DNA of 64,000 bases from Microbacterium sp. SORGH_AS_0862 (GTDB lineage: Bacteria > Actinomycetota > Actinomycetes > Actinomycetales > Microbacteriaceae). The position numbers were made by a program, and so were the translations under genes. The notes beneath the pieces are model-generated. The model ran no database searches, was not told the origin of the DNA, and saw only the letters and a program-made list of their open reading frames with translations. Every line of letters starts with the position of its first letter. The stretch's first letter is position 1. Location of the stretch: contig NZ_JAUTAY010000001.1 in assembly GCF_030818795.1 (NCBI RefSeq), forward strand, positions 2,108,001 through 2,172,000, written 5' to 3'. Shown here one piece after another: positions 17,677-25,864 of the stretch.

Positions 17677-18366
17677 GTGGCATCACGAGCGGACGAACCG
17701 ACGGAACACAAGGGACTCGGAGCCCTGTGGGCCGCCCGCGCGTCGCGCCCGAAACTCGCCGACGTCGTCGCCGAGGGCGTCTACATCGCCGCGGCCGCCA
17801 CACGCTTGTCGCTGAAGAACCACATCCTCGTCGACATCCTCTCCGCGGGAGAAGGTTTCGACGCCGACCGGTTCGTTCCCGACGCGAAGGACGCGCTGCT
17901 GAAGCTCGCCGAGGAGGCCGAGGCGGACGCCGAGCGCGCGGAGAGGGAGCGCAAGCTGGCGCGCGGCCGCTTCAGCGACTCCGGCGGCACGCATGACTAT
18001 CGCAGTCGCGACGTGCGCAACCTCCGGCGCAGACGAAAGCAGTCCCTGCGCATCGCGGAGGAGCTCCGCGAGCGCGCGGAGGACCTCGACGGGCTCCGCG
18101 AGCTGGTCGAGGCGGCGCGCGAGGCGGCGTGGGCCGAGGTCGCGCGCAACATCGACAGCTCGCTGCGGATCGAGGCGGCCCGTCCCGACCTCGAGCCGGG
18201 GTACGACAAGATGCGGCAGGCGCGGATGCAGAGCCTGCGCCTCGTCGACCTCCCTCGTCTCGCCGCGCATCGACGCAGGTTGAACGCGAAGGGCGAGGAC
18301 GCGGCACCCGCGGTGTCCGCCGCGAGCGAGCGGCGCGGCGGAATCGACCTCAGCGAGCTCGAGTAG
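17677..18366 (+). CDS. Conserved actinobacterial protein of unknown function, coiled-coil rich
   Basis: A 229-residue hydrophilic protein. Residues about 20-70 include LADVVAEGVYIAAAATRLSLKNHIL; residues about 75-165 are strongly charged with long Glu/Arg helices likely to form a coiled coil (EEAEADAERAERERKLARG, RRRRKQSLRIAEELRERAE). No enzyme motif or TM segment is visible. The GTG at 17677 follows GGGAGG at a good distance; a TAGAAT box at 17655-17660 falls inside the longer reading and argues against an earlier start. Confidence 0.65.
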   Translation: MASRADEPTEHKGLGALWAARASRPKLADVVAEGVYIAAAATRLSLKNHILVDILSAGEGFDADRFVPDAKDALLKLAEEAEADAERAERERKLARGRFSDSGGTHDYRSRDVRNLRRRRKQSLRIAEELRERAEDLDGLRELVEAAREAAWAEVARNIDSSLRIEAARPDLEPGYDKMRQARMQSLRLVDLPRLAAHRRRLNAKGEDAAPAVSAASERRGGIDLSELE

Positions 18367-18443
18367 CCGCCTCGATTCGCGGCCGGGCCGGTTGTGTTGT
18401 AGTCTCTCCTAGTGCCCGCGCGCAGGAATGCGACGGGAAACAT

Positions 18444-18516
18444 GCGCCCGTAGCTCAATGGATAGAGCATCTGACTACGGATCAGAAGGTTAGGGGTTCG
18501 AGTCCCTTCGGGCGCA
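18444..18516 (+). tRNA. tRNA-Arg (ACG)
   Basis: A complete 73-nt cloverleaf. The acceptor stem is GCGCCCG paired with CGGGCGC plus discriminator A; the D arm is GCTC...GAGC; the anticodon stem TCTGA/TCAGA frames the loop CTACGGA with anticodon ACG; the T arm is AGGGG-TTCGAGT-CCCTT. CCA is not encoded. ACG (inosine-modified) reads CGU/CGC/CGA arginine codons. Confidence 0.97.
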
Positions 18517-18536
18517 CACTGTGTTGAGACAGTACG

Positions 18537-18567
18537 ACACCGGCTTCCGCTTCTGCGGGGCCGGTGT
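18537..18567 (+). terminator. Terminator after tRNA-Arg
   Basis: An 8-bp stem ACACCGGC (18537-18544) / GCCGGTGT (18560-18567) is followed by TCGTTTCTCC, 20 bp after the tRNA 3' end. Confidence 0.7.
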
Positions 18568-18748
18568 TCGTTTCTCCGATGAGCGAGCACGGAGGACGAG
18601 CACTCTTCAGGAGAACGCCACTCCGCAGGACGAATCTCCCCTGGATCGTCCTGCCGGAGGGATGTCCCCTGACGAAGAAGCGGCTGAGGCGCGGTGAGTG
18701 CCGCCCCCGTCCCGCCGCGAGCTCGACACGCGCGGCTGCGCTTGGGCG

Positions 18749-18754
18749 TACTCT
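18749..18754 (+). promoter_or_regulatory. -10 box TACTCT, leaderless promoter of the fdhF-type gene
   Basis: TACTCT lies six bases before the ATG at 18761, and no ribosome site precedes that ATG. It supports the 18761 start over earlier in-frame codons. Confidence 0.55.
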
Positions 18755-18760
18755 GGCGAC

Positions 18761-21178
18761 ATGCCGATGAAGCCGCCGACGGCCAATATCGATGAGACCC
18801 GCGTGCACGTGTCGCGACCGAAGAAGGTCGCGGTGGGCGTGCCGGCCGTGCTCCACGCGCTCCAGATCGCGAACGAGCAGATGGGCCTCAAACGATCCGC
18901 CGAGACCCTCCTCCGCGTCAATCAGAAGGACGGTTTCGACTGTCCCGGCTGCGCGTGGCCGGAGGAGGACAAGCGCCACGTCGCGGAGTTCTGCGAGAAC
19001 GGCGCCAAGGCCGTCGCGGAAGAGGCGACCGTGCGCCGCGTCGGGCCGGAGTTCTTCGCTGCGCACTCGATCGAGGACCTGCGCGAGGGCGACGACTGGT
19101 GGCTCGGCCAGCAGGGGCGATTGACGCATCCGATGGTGCTCGACGAGGGCGCAACGCACTACCGACCGATCTCGTGGGATGCAGCGCTCGAGATGATCGC
19201 GGACGAGCTGAGGTCACTGTCGCACCCCGACGAGGCGGTGTTCTACACATCGGGTCGCACCTCGAACGAGGCGGCGTTCCTGTACCAGCTGCTCGTGCGC
19301 GGTCTCGGCACCAACAACCTCCCCGACTGCTCGAACATGTGCCACGAGTCGAGCGGCTCGGCGCTGACCGAGACGATCGGCATCGGCAAGGGCACCGTCT
19401 CGATCGAGGACATCCACGAGGCGGACCTGCTGATCGTGGCAGGTCAGAACCCCGGCACCAACCATCCGCGCATGCTGTCCGCCCTCGAGAAGGCCAAACA
19501 GCGCGGAGCGCGCATCATCGCGGTGAACCCGCTGCCCGAGGCGGGGCTCATGCGGTTCGAGAATCCGCAGACCCCGCGCGGTGTCGCTTTCGGCGGCACG
19601 AAGCTCGCCGACCGCTTCGTGCAGATCCGCTCCGGCGGCGATCAGGCTCTCTTCCACGCGATCGGCAAGCATCTGCTCGAGGCGCAGGACCGTGACGGCG
19701 ACGTGCTGGACACGGCCTTCATCAGCGCCCACACGAGCGGGTTCGAGTCGTACCGCCGGCAGATGGCGGATGCGGAGTGGGCCCAGTTGGAGGAGGCCAC
19801 CGGCCTCGGCGAGCAGGAGCTGCGGGCGATCGGCGACGAGGTGCGCGCCTCGAAGGCGACGATCGTGTGCTGGGCGATGGGGCTCACGCAGCACAAGCAC
19901 TCCGTGCCCACCCTCCGCGACGTCGTGAACGTGCTGCTGCTCCAGGGCAACATCGGCCGTCCCGGCGCCGGCGTCTGCCCCGTGCGCGGCCACTCGAACG
20001 TGCAGGGCGACCGCACGGTCGGCATTTACGAGAAGCCGGCGGATGCGTTCCTCGACGCTCTCGATCGGGAGTTCTCGTTCGCGGCGCCCCGCGCTCACGG
20101 CTTCGACACGGTCGCGGCCATCCGTGCGATGCGCGACGGCAAGGTGCGCTTCTTCATGGGGATGGGCGGCAACTTCGTGTCGGCGACCCCCGACACCGCG
20201 GTCGTCGAGGCGGGTATGGCTCGCGTGGGCCTCACGGTGCACGTGTCGACCAAACTCAACCGCTCCCACGTCATCACCGGCCGGCGTGCCCTCATCCTCC
20301 CGACGCTCGGGCGCACGGACCGCGACCGTCGCGGCGGCCGGGAGCAGCGCGTCACAGTGGAGGATTCGATGGGTGCCGTGCACGCCTCGCGTGGTCGGCT
20401 CGCCCCGCCCTCGGACGACATGCTCAGCGAGGTCGCGATCATCGCGCGGCTGTGCGCGCTCGTCTTCGGCGGCGGATCCTCGCCCCAGGACGCGCCGGCA
20501 TCCCATGACGGTGACCACGAACGCACCCTCCCCGAGCACGGGACGGTGGAGTCGGAGAGTCCGGATGCGGCCGGCCTCCACGACCCGGCCAACGTGCCGC
20601 GGGCGGACTGGGTCGCTCTCGAGGCGGACTACGCCCTCATCCGCTCGCACATCGAGCGGGTGATCCCCGGCTTCGAGGACTACGAGAGCCGCATCCAGAA
20701 GGGACGCACCTTCTTCCTGCCGAACGGTCCGCGCGACGAGCGCCGGTTCGCGACGATCGACGGGAAGGCGCGTTTCACCGTCAACCCGCTCGAGTACCCG
20801 CACATCCCCGCCGGGCGCCTGCTGCTGCAGACGCTGCGCTCACACGATCAGTACAACACCACCGTCTACGGCAAGGATGACCGGTACCGCGGGATCCACG
20901 GCGGTCGCCGCGTCGTGCTCGTGAACGCCGAAGACATCCGCGAGCTCGGCTTCGTCGACGGGGAGATCGTCGACCTCGTCTCCGAGTGGACGGATGCGGA
21001 CGGCGGGATGGAGGAGCGTCGCGCCGAGAGCTTCCGCATCGTCTCCTACGACACGCCCCGTCAGAACGCGGCCGCCTATTACCCCGAGACGAACGTGCTC
21101 GTGCCCCTGGAGTCGGTCGCCGACGTGAGCGGGACGCCGACCTCGAAGGCGGTCATCGTGCGCCTCGAGCACCGCTGA
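18761..21178 (+). CDS. FdhF/YdeP-family molybdopterin oxidoreductase
   Basis: An 805-residue molybdopterin-dependent oxidoreductase resembling formate dehydrogenase alpha chains and E. coli YdeP. The N-terminal DGFDCPGCAWPE (residues about 58-68) is the family's cysteine motif rather than a canonical four-Cys 4Fe-4S site. The molybdopterin domain has FYTSGRTSNEAAFLYQLL, NNLPDCSNMCHESSG, IVAGQNPGTNHPRML and a C-terminal MopB-type barrel with HDQYNTTVYG. The physiological substrate of this subfamily is not established; YdeP in E. coli is linked to acid resistance. The fdhD gene follows by seven bases and supplies the sulfuration step needed for activity. Longer in-frame sequence upstream is excluded by the promoter box. 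Confidence 0.88.
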   Translation: MPMKPPTANIDETRVHVSRPKKVAVGVPAVLHALQIANEQMGLKRSAETLLRVNQKDGFDCPGCAWPEEDKRHVAEFCENGAKAVAEEATVRRVGPEFFAAHSIEDLREGDDWWLGQQGRLTHPMVLDEGATHYRPISWDAALEMIADELRSLSHPDEAVFYTSGRTSNEAAFLYQLLVRGLGTNNLPDCSNMCHESSGSALTETIGIGKGTVSIEDIHEADLLIVAGQNPGTNHPRMLSALEKAKQRGARIIAVNPLPEAGLMRFENPQTPRGVAFGGTKLADRFVQIRSGGDQALFHAIGKHLLEAQDRDGDVLDTAFISAHTSGFESYRRQMADAEWAQLEEATGLGEQELRAIGDEVRASKATIVCWAMGLTQHKHSVPTLRDVVNVLLLQGNIGRPGAGVCPVRGHSNVQGDRTVGIYEKPADAFLDALDREFSFAAPRAHGFDTVAAIRAMRDGKVRFFMGMGGNFVSATPDTAVVEAGMARVGLTVHVSTKLNRSHVITGRRALILPTLGRTDRDRRGGREQRVTVEDSMGAVHASRGRLAPPSDDMLSEVAIIARLCALVFGGGSSPQDAPASHDGDHERTLPEHGTVESESPDAAGLHDPANVPRADWVALEADYALIRSHIERVIPGFEDYESRIQKGRTFFLPNGPRDERRFATIDGKARFTVNPLEYPHIPAGRLLLQTLRSHDQYNTTVYGKDDRYRGIHGGRRVVLVNAEDIRELGFVDGEIVDLVSEWTDADGGMEERRAESFRIVSYDTPRQNAAAYYPETNVLVPLESVADVSGTPTSKAVIVRLEHR

Positions 21179-21185
21179 GCACGGC

Positions 21186-22049
21186 ATGGGACGACTCACC
21201 GATCGCACGCCGGTCACGCGTATCGCCTTCACCGACGAGGGCGTCTCGACGCGCCGTCGCGCGGACACGGTCGTCGTGGAGGAGCCGCTGGAGGTGCGCG
21301 TGGGCGGGGAGCCGCTCGTCGTGACCATGCGTACCCCGGGTCACGATCTGGAGCTGGCCGCCGGCTTCCTGACGGGGGAGGGCGTCATCGCCTCGGGCTC
21401 CGATGTCCGCAGCGCGATCCACTGCGGGGGGCCGGGAAGCACCCCCGTCGGTGCACCCCAGAGCGAGAACACCTACAACGTGCTCGACATGGCCCTCGCG
21501 CCCGGCCGCGAGGTCCCGGCCAAGGACGCGGCCCGCAACTTCTACACGACGAGTTCCTGCGGTGTCTGTGGAGCCGCATCCATCGAGCAGATCACCAAGG
21601 TGTCGCGTTTCGAGCTGGCCGCCGACGAAAGCCGCGCCCCCGCGCGGTGGCTCGCATCGCTCCCCGACGCATTGCGCAGCGGTCAGGCGCTGTTCGAGAA
21701 GACCGGCGGACTTCACGCGGCGGCGCTCTTCGACATCGCGACGGGCGAGCTGCTCGTCCTGCGTGAGGATGTCGGGCGCCACAACGCGGTCGACAAGGTG
21801 ATCGGCTGGGCTCTGCTCGCCGACCGCCTTCCGCTGACAGGCACGGTGCTGCAGGTGTCGGGGCGTGCCAGCTTCGAGCTCGTGCAGAAGGCGATCATGG
21901 CGGGCATCCCCATGCTGGCCGCGGTCTCGGCGCCCTCCTCGCTCGCTGTGGAGCTGGCGTCGTCGACGCATCTCACGCTCGTGGGGTTCTCACGCGGGAC
22001 GTCGCTGAACGTCTACGCGCACCCCGAGCGGGTCGCCGTCGAGGAGTGA
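21186..22049 (+). CDS. fdhD: Formate dehydrogenase accessory sulfurtransferase FdhD
   Basis: A 287-residue protein that transfers sulfur from a cysteine desulfurase to the bis-MGD molybdenum cofactor. The active-site loop is TSSCGVCGAAS (Cys about 123 and 126). Family blocks EEPLEVRVGGEPL, MRTPGHDLELAAGFLTGEG, REDVGRHNAVDKVIG and VSGRASFELVQKA are intact. It is seven bases downstream of the oxidoreductase gene, so both are co-transcribed and the oxidoreductase is its likely client. Confidence 0.95.
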   Translation: MGRLTDRTPVTRIAFTDEGVSTRRRADTVVVEEPLEVRVGGEPLVVTMRTPGHDLELAAGFLTGEGVIASGSDVRSAIHCGGPGSTPVGAPQSENTYNVLDMALAPGREVPAKDAARNFYTTSSCGVCGAASIEQITKVSRFELAADESRAPARWLASLPDALRSGQALFEKTGGLHAAALFDIATGELLVLREDVGRHNAVDKVIGWALLADRLPLTGTVLQVSGRASFELVQKAIMAGIPMLAAVSAPSSLAVELASSTHLTLVGFSRGTSLNVYAHPERVAVEE

Positions 22050-22076
22050 TCCCGCAGCATTCGGACGAGCAGAGCG

Positions 22077-22082
22077 TAGGCT
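22077..22082 (+). promoter_or_regulatory. -10 box TAGGCT, leaderless promoter of sdaA
   Basis: TAGGCT is six bases upstream of the GTG at 22089, the same hexamer and spacing as at truA and the DUF2207 gene. Confidence 0.55.
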
Positions 22083-22088
22083 GACGGG

Positions 22089-23486
22089 GTGAGCGCATAC
22101 GTCTCGGCGTTCGAGTTGTTCTCCATCGGCGTCGGACCCTCGAGCTCCCACACCGTCGGGCCGATGCGCGCCGCCGGAGTCTTCGCCCGCCGACTCGCGG
22201 ATGCGGGACTGCTCGAGCGTGTGCATCGCGTGCGGTGCGAGCTGTTCGGCTCCCTGGGCGCGACGGGCATCGGACACGGCACCCCCGATGCGGTCGTCGC
22301 GGGGCTGGCGGGCCACCGCCCCGACACGGTGGATCCGGACCTCGTGCGCGGCGCCTGGTCCGCGATCGGTGACGACGCGACGCTCGTGCTCGACGGCATC
22401 CATCCGATCCGCTTCCAGAAGACCGACATCGTGCTCTCGCCCCGCGTCCGTCGTCCGGAGCACCCCAACGCCCTCACGCTGACGGCCTGGGACGCGGCGG
22501 GGGAGCCGGTTGCGAGTGAGACCTACTTCTCGGTCGGCGGCGGGTTCATCCGCCGCGACGGCGAGGCGGCAGACACCCCTGCGGCGGTGCCTCACCCGTA
22601 CGCCAGCGCCGCCCAGTTGCTGGCGCTCTGCGCCGAGACCGGCCTCTCCATCGCGGAGATCGCCCGCCGCAACGAGGAGGCCTGGCGCAGCGAGGACGAG
22701 GTGCGCAGCGGACTCGACGCGATCTGGGACGCGATGAGCGCCTGCATCGCGGCCGGGCTCGCCCACGACGGTGTGCTTCCCGGTCAGCTCGGCGTGAAGC
22801 GTCGCGCAGGTTCGCTGCGCGCGCAGCTCGAGGGCGCCCAGGCGATCGGCCACCGTGAGCTTCCCGGCGAGTGGCTCGGAGCCTTCGCGCTCGCCGTCAA
22901 CGAGGAGAACGCCGCGGGCGGTCGGGTGGTCACGGCCCCCACGAACGGGGCCGCCGGCATCCTTCCCGCCGTCGCCATGTACTGGTGGCGGTTCCTCGCG
23001 GATGCGGGCGTCGGCCTCGACCGGGCGATCGCCGACGACGAGCGCCCCCGCGGTATCCGACGGTTCCTGCTGACGGCCACCGCGCTCGGGTCCTTGTTCA
23101 AAGCGAACGCCTCGATCTCGGGAGCCGAGGGCGGATGCCAGGCGGAGGTCGGCTCGGCCTGCGCGATGGCGGCGGGCGGTCTCACGGCCGTCATGGGCGG
23201 CACCCCTGCGCAGATCGAGAACGCGGCCGAGATCGCGATGGAACACCATCTGGGTCTCACCTGCGATCCCGTCGGCGGGCTCGTGCAGATCCCGTGCATC
23301 GAACGCAACGCGATCGCCGCCGCCACGGCGGTCACCGCCGCCCGGCTCGCGCTGCGCGGCGACGGCTCGCACTACGTCTCGCTCGACACGGTCGTCGAGA
23401 CGATGCGTCAGACGGGCATCGACATGTCGACGAAGTACAAGGAGACGAGCGAGGGCGGTCTCGCCGTCAACGTCATCGAGTGCTGA
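22089..23486 (+). CDS. sdaA: L-serine ammonia-lyase (single-chain, iron-sulfur type)
   Basis: A 465-residue enzyme that deaminates L-serine to pyruvate and ammonia. It is the one-polypeptide form with an N-terminal beta domain ([24 protein letters not shown], then [18 protein letters not shown]) and a C-terminal alpha domain. Cysteines for the 4Fe-4S cluster lie in [28 protein letters not shown] and [22 protein letters not shown] is also characteristic. The GTG start is consistent with the leaderless promoter. Converges with the MarR gene across eight bases. Confidence 0.95.
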   Translation: MSAYVSAFELFSIGVGPSSSHTVGPMRAAGVFARRLADAGLLERVHRVRCELFGSLGATGIGHGTPDAVVAGLAGHRPDTVDPDLVRGAWSAIGDDATLVLDGIHPIRFQKTDIVLSPRVRRPEHPNALTLTAWDAAGEPVASETYFSVGGGFIRRDGEAADTPAAVPHPYASAAQLLALCAETGLSIAEIARRNEEAWRSEDEVRSGLDAIWDAMSACIAAGLAHDGVLPGQLGVKRRAGSLRAQLEGAQAIGHRELPGEWLGAFALAVNEENAAGGRVVTAPTNGAAGILPAVAMYWWRFLADAGVGLDRAIADDERPRGIRRFLLTATALGSLFKANASISGAEGGCQAEVGSACAMAAGGLTAVMGGTPAQIENAAEIAMEHHLGLTCDPVGGLVQIPCIERNAIAAATAVTAARLALRGDGSHYVSLDTVVETMRQTGIDMSTKYKETSEGGLAVNVIEC

Positions 23487-23494
23487 GCGTGAGC

Positions 23495-23929
23495 TCAGTC
23501 CCGGCGGGGGCGGAGCTTCTGCGTGAGATCCAGCAGGGTGCGCAGCTCGTCGTCGTCGAGGGTCGACATGTGCTCGGCGATCGATCGGCTGTGCACGGCC
23601 GCGATGGAGCGGAACAGGCGCGCACCCGTGTCGGTCGCCCGGACGATGGCGCCGCGGCCGTCGTCCGGGTCCGTGCACTTGGACAGCAGCCCGCGTGCGA
23701 CCATCCGATCGACCAGACGCGAGACGCTGGGCTGGCTGATGAGCATGTTGCGCGTCACGTCGCGCAGCCGCGCCGACATGTCGGGCGCGCGGGTGACGGT
23801 CAGGAGCACGTCGTACTCGCCCTGCTGCAGGCCGCTCTGCTCGAAGTCGGCACCCACCTCCGCGAAGATCTCGTGCTGGGCCCGGAACAGGCTCTCCCAG
23901 GCATCGATGGCCAGACGGCGGTCGCTCAT
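23495..23929 (-). CDS. MarR-family transcriptional regulator
   Basis: A 144-residue winged-helix repressor. It has the MarR layout: helical dimer segments, the recognition region [28 protein letters not shown] and a wing with [21 protein letters not shown]. The ATG at 23929 has a TACGCT box seven bases upstream on the reverse strand. It is divergent from the DUF2207 gene, with a 10-bp palindrome covering its own -10 box. Ligand unknown; no cysteine redox switch is visible. Confidence 0.9.
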   Translation of the reverse strand: MSDRRLAIDAWESLFRAQHEIFAEVGADFEQSGLQQGEYDVLLTVTRAPDMSARLRDVTRNMLISQPSVSRLVDRMVARGLLSKCTDPDDGRGAIVRATDTGARLFRSIAAVHSRSIAEHMSTLDDDELRTLLDLTQKLRPRRD

Positions 23930-23936
23930 GCCCGAT

Positions 23937-23946
23937 AGCGTACGCT
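23937..23946. promoter_or_regulatory. Palindrome AGCGTACGCT between marR and DUF2207 genes
   Basis: A perfect 10-bp palindrome overlapping the marR -10 box (complement of 23937-23942) and 11 bp from the divergent TAGGCT box. It is a candidate MarR autoregulatory operator. Confidence 0.4.
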
Positions 23947-23956
23947 GTGCCCGGCA

Positions 23957-23962
23957 TAGGCT
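23957..23962 (+). promoter_or_regulatory. -10 box TAGGCT, leaderless promoter of the DUF2207 gene
   Basis: TAGGCT lies six bases before the ATG at 23969; no ribosome site is present. Confidence 0.5.
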
Positions 23963-23968
23963 GGTGCC

Positions 23969-25789
23969 ATGATCGCCGGGGCAATCACGCGCGTCATCGC
24001 CGCCGCATCCGCTCTCGCTCTCGCTCTCGCAGTGACGGGTTTCGCCGTCGCGCCGCAGGCGCCCGCGTCCCCGGAGCCCGCGATGGTCGTCCCGGCAGGA
24101 GTCGACGACTTCACGTTCCGCAGCCTCGACGTCGACTACACACTGACCCGTGCGGACGACGGCACCTCCCGGCTGCACGTCGTCGAGCGTTTCGTCGCCG
24201 AGTTCCCCGAGACCGATCAGAACCACGGCATGCGCCGCACCATCCCCGACACCTACAACGGTCAGCCGCTGCGGCCCGAGCTCGTCTCCGTCACCGACGA
24301 GACCGGCGCGCCGCGAGATGCCGAGGTCGACAGCGACGACGGGACGTGGAGCGTGACGTCGCGCGCGGACGGGTTCGTGCACGGCGCACAGACCTACGTC
24401 TTCACCTACGACCTGAGCAACGTCGCCTGGTACTTCCCGAAGACGGGAACCGAGGAGTTCTACTGGGACGTGAACGGCGTCGACTGGGGGCAGGCTTTCG
24501 GCTCCGTCTCCGCGACGCTTCACGTCGATCCCGCGCTCGCTGCCTCCCTCACCGGCGCGGCCGCCTGCTACGTGGGTGCGCAAGGGGACACGACGACCTG
24601 CCCGATCACTCTCGACACGGATGCGGCCGCCGCATCCGTGTCGGTGGCGAACGTCGCCTCGCGCCAGACCGTCACGCTGTCGGTGGGGTTCGAGCCGGGC
24701 ACCTTCGTGATGTTCGACGGCAGCTACTTCGCCTCCGGCTGGGGTTGGGCCCAGAGCGGATCGTTCCTGGCTCTCCTGGGTGCGTTCGCGTGGGCCATCG
24801 TCGTCCGGCGGCGAGTGCTGCGCGACTCTCCCGGCCGCGGCGTCGTCATCGCTGAGTACGAGCCTCCCGCAGCCGTCACGCCCCTGACGGCTGCAGTGTT
24901 GTTGTCGAAGCCCTCGAAGGCCGCGCCCGCAGCGCTGCTGGAGCTCGCCGTGCGGGGCGCGATCCGGATCGAAGAGGTGCCGGGCGGATCCCGGGCGCGG
25001 CCGAAGCTGCGGGCCGTGCTGGTGGACCCGTCTCGCGCCCGCCAGGACGGCGCGGAGTTCATCGAGGGGCTGTTCGGCGAGAACGCTCAGCCCGGGGCCG
25101 AGTACGCGTTCGGCGGCCGCAACACGGCGCTCGCTCAGGCCGCGGACGACATGCGCAGCTGGGCCGGTGCGGAACTGGTCGAGCGCGGCATCTACCGGAC
25201 GGTGCGACGCGGGATTCGTCCTCCGGTCGTCTGGGCGTTGGCCGCCGCGGGGGTGGCGACCGTCGTCACGGGAGCGTTGGCCTTGTCCGCACAGGTGTAT
25301 CCCGCCGTGCCCCTCACCGTGCTCATCGTCGCCGTGGTGGTCGGGCTTGTCGGGTTGCTGCTGCTCTCCCACCGTCCGCTGAGCCCTCAGGGTGCCGAGA
25401 CCCGGGAACAGCTCGCGGGGCTCCAGCTCTTCATCAGCTGGGCGGAGGCCGACCGCATCCGCATGCTGCAGTCTCCCCAGACGGCCGAGCGGCGTCCGGT
25501 CGACGCGACGGATGCGGCGGCCGTCCTCGCGATCTACGAACCGCTGCTGCCCTACGCGGTGGTGTTCGGCCTCGAGAAGCAGTGGGCCGCTCAGCTGGCC
25601 GTCTACTACGAGAGCACCGGCGCGCCCCTCTGGTACGCCGGGGCGACCGCCTTCAACGTGAGCGCCTTCACGAGCGGTGTCAGCTCGCTCTCTGCCGCGG
25701 CCGTCTCCAGTTCGAGCAGTTCCGGCGGCTCGACCGGCGGCGGGTCCGCGGGCGGCGGCGGTGGGGGTGGCGGCGGAGGCGGCGTCTGA
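23969..25789 (+). CDS. DUF2207 membrane protein with Gly-rich C-terminus
   Basis: A 606-residue envelope protein. An N-terminal signal peptide (about residues 1-35) precedes an extracytoplasmic DUF2207 beta domain (blocks DVDYTLTRADDGTSRLHVVERF, TEEFYWDVNG). A TM helix near residue 255 leads to a cytoplasmic alpha/beta region, then two adjacent TM helices near residues 415-465, a second cytoplasmic domain, and a Ser-rich then Gly-rich tail typical of this family. Function is not established. It is divergent from marR and may be under its control. Confidence 0.85.
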   Translation: MIAGAITRVIAAASALALALAVTGFAVAPQAPASPEPAMVVPAGVDDFTFRSLDVDYTLTRADDGTSRLHVVERFVAEFPETDQNHGMRRTIPDTYNGQPLRPELVSVTDETGAPRDAEVDSDDGTWSVTSRADGFVHGAQTYVFTYDLSNVAWYFPKTGTEEFYWDVNGVDWGQAFGSVSATLHVDPALAASLTGAAACYVGAQGDTTTCPITLDTDAAAASVSVANVASRQTVTLSVGFEPGTFVMFDGSYFASGWGWAQSGSFLALLGAFAWAIVVRRRVLRDSPGRGVVIAEYEPPAAVTPLTAAVLLSKPSKAAPAALLELAVRGAIRIEEVPGGSRARPKLRAVLVDPSRARQDGAEFIEGLFGENAQPGAEYAFGGRNTALAQAADDMRSWAGAELVERGIYRTVRRGIRPPVVWALAAAGVATVVTGALALSAQVYPAVPLTVLIVAVVVGLVGLLLLSHRPLSPQGAETREQLAGLQLFISWAEADRIRMLQSPQTAERRPVDATDAAAVLAIYEPLLPYAVVFGLEKQWAAQLAVYYESTGAPLWYAGATAFNVSAFTSGVSSLSAAAVSSSSSSGGSTGGGSAGGGGGGGGGGGV

Positions 25790-25797
25790 GCGCTCGG

Positions 25798-25803
25798 TAG
25801 AAT
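25798..25803 (+). promoter_or_regulatory. -10 box TAGAAT upstream of the MFS leader ORF
   Basis: TAGAAT lies seven bases before the ATG of the 17-codon leader ORF at 25811, which would make the leader ORF leaderless. Confidence 0.5.
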
Positions 25804-25810
25804 GGGGTCG

Positions 25811-25864
25811 ATGTCTTTCGCTCGCGGAGTGCGCCCCTTCCCGGCTGCCCCGCACCCGAAATGA
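25811..25864 (+). CDS. 17-codon leader ORF coupled to the MFS gene
   Basis: The ORF encodes MSFARGVRPFPAAPHPK and ends in TGA, overlapping the MFS start codon as ATGA at 25861-25864. The MFS start has no ribosome site of its own (preceding bases CACCCGAA). A -10 box sits seven bases before the leader ATG, so transcripts probably begin at the leader and the MFS gene is translated by termination-reinitiation. The peptide has Pro and Arg codons but no obvious amino-acid-sensing run. Its status as a translated ORF is inferred. Confidence 0.45.
   Translation: MSFARGVRPFPAAPHPK

Noticed and set aside
18444..18516. tRNA-Arg as an integration (attachment) site
   Set aside because: No integrase gene and no repeat of the tRNA 3' end was seen downstream in the window.
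19214..20803. A 529-codon reverse-strand frame opposite the molybdopterin oxidoreductase
   Set aside because: Antisense shadow; the + strand protein has clear family motifs throughout.
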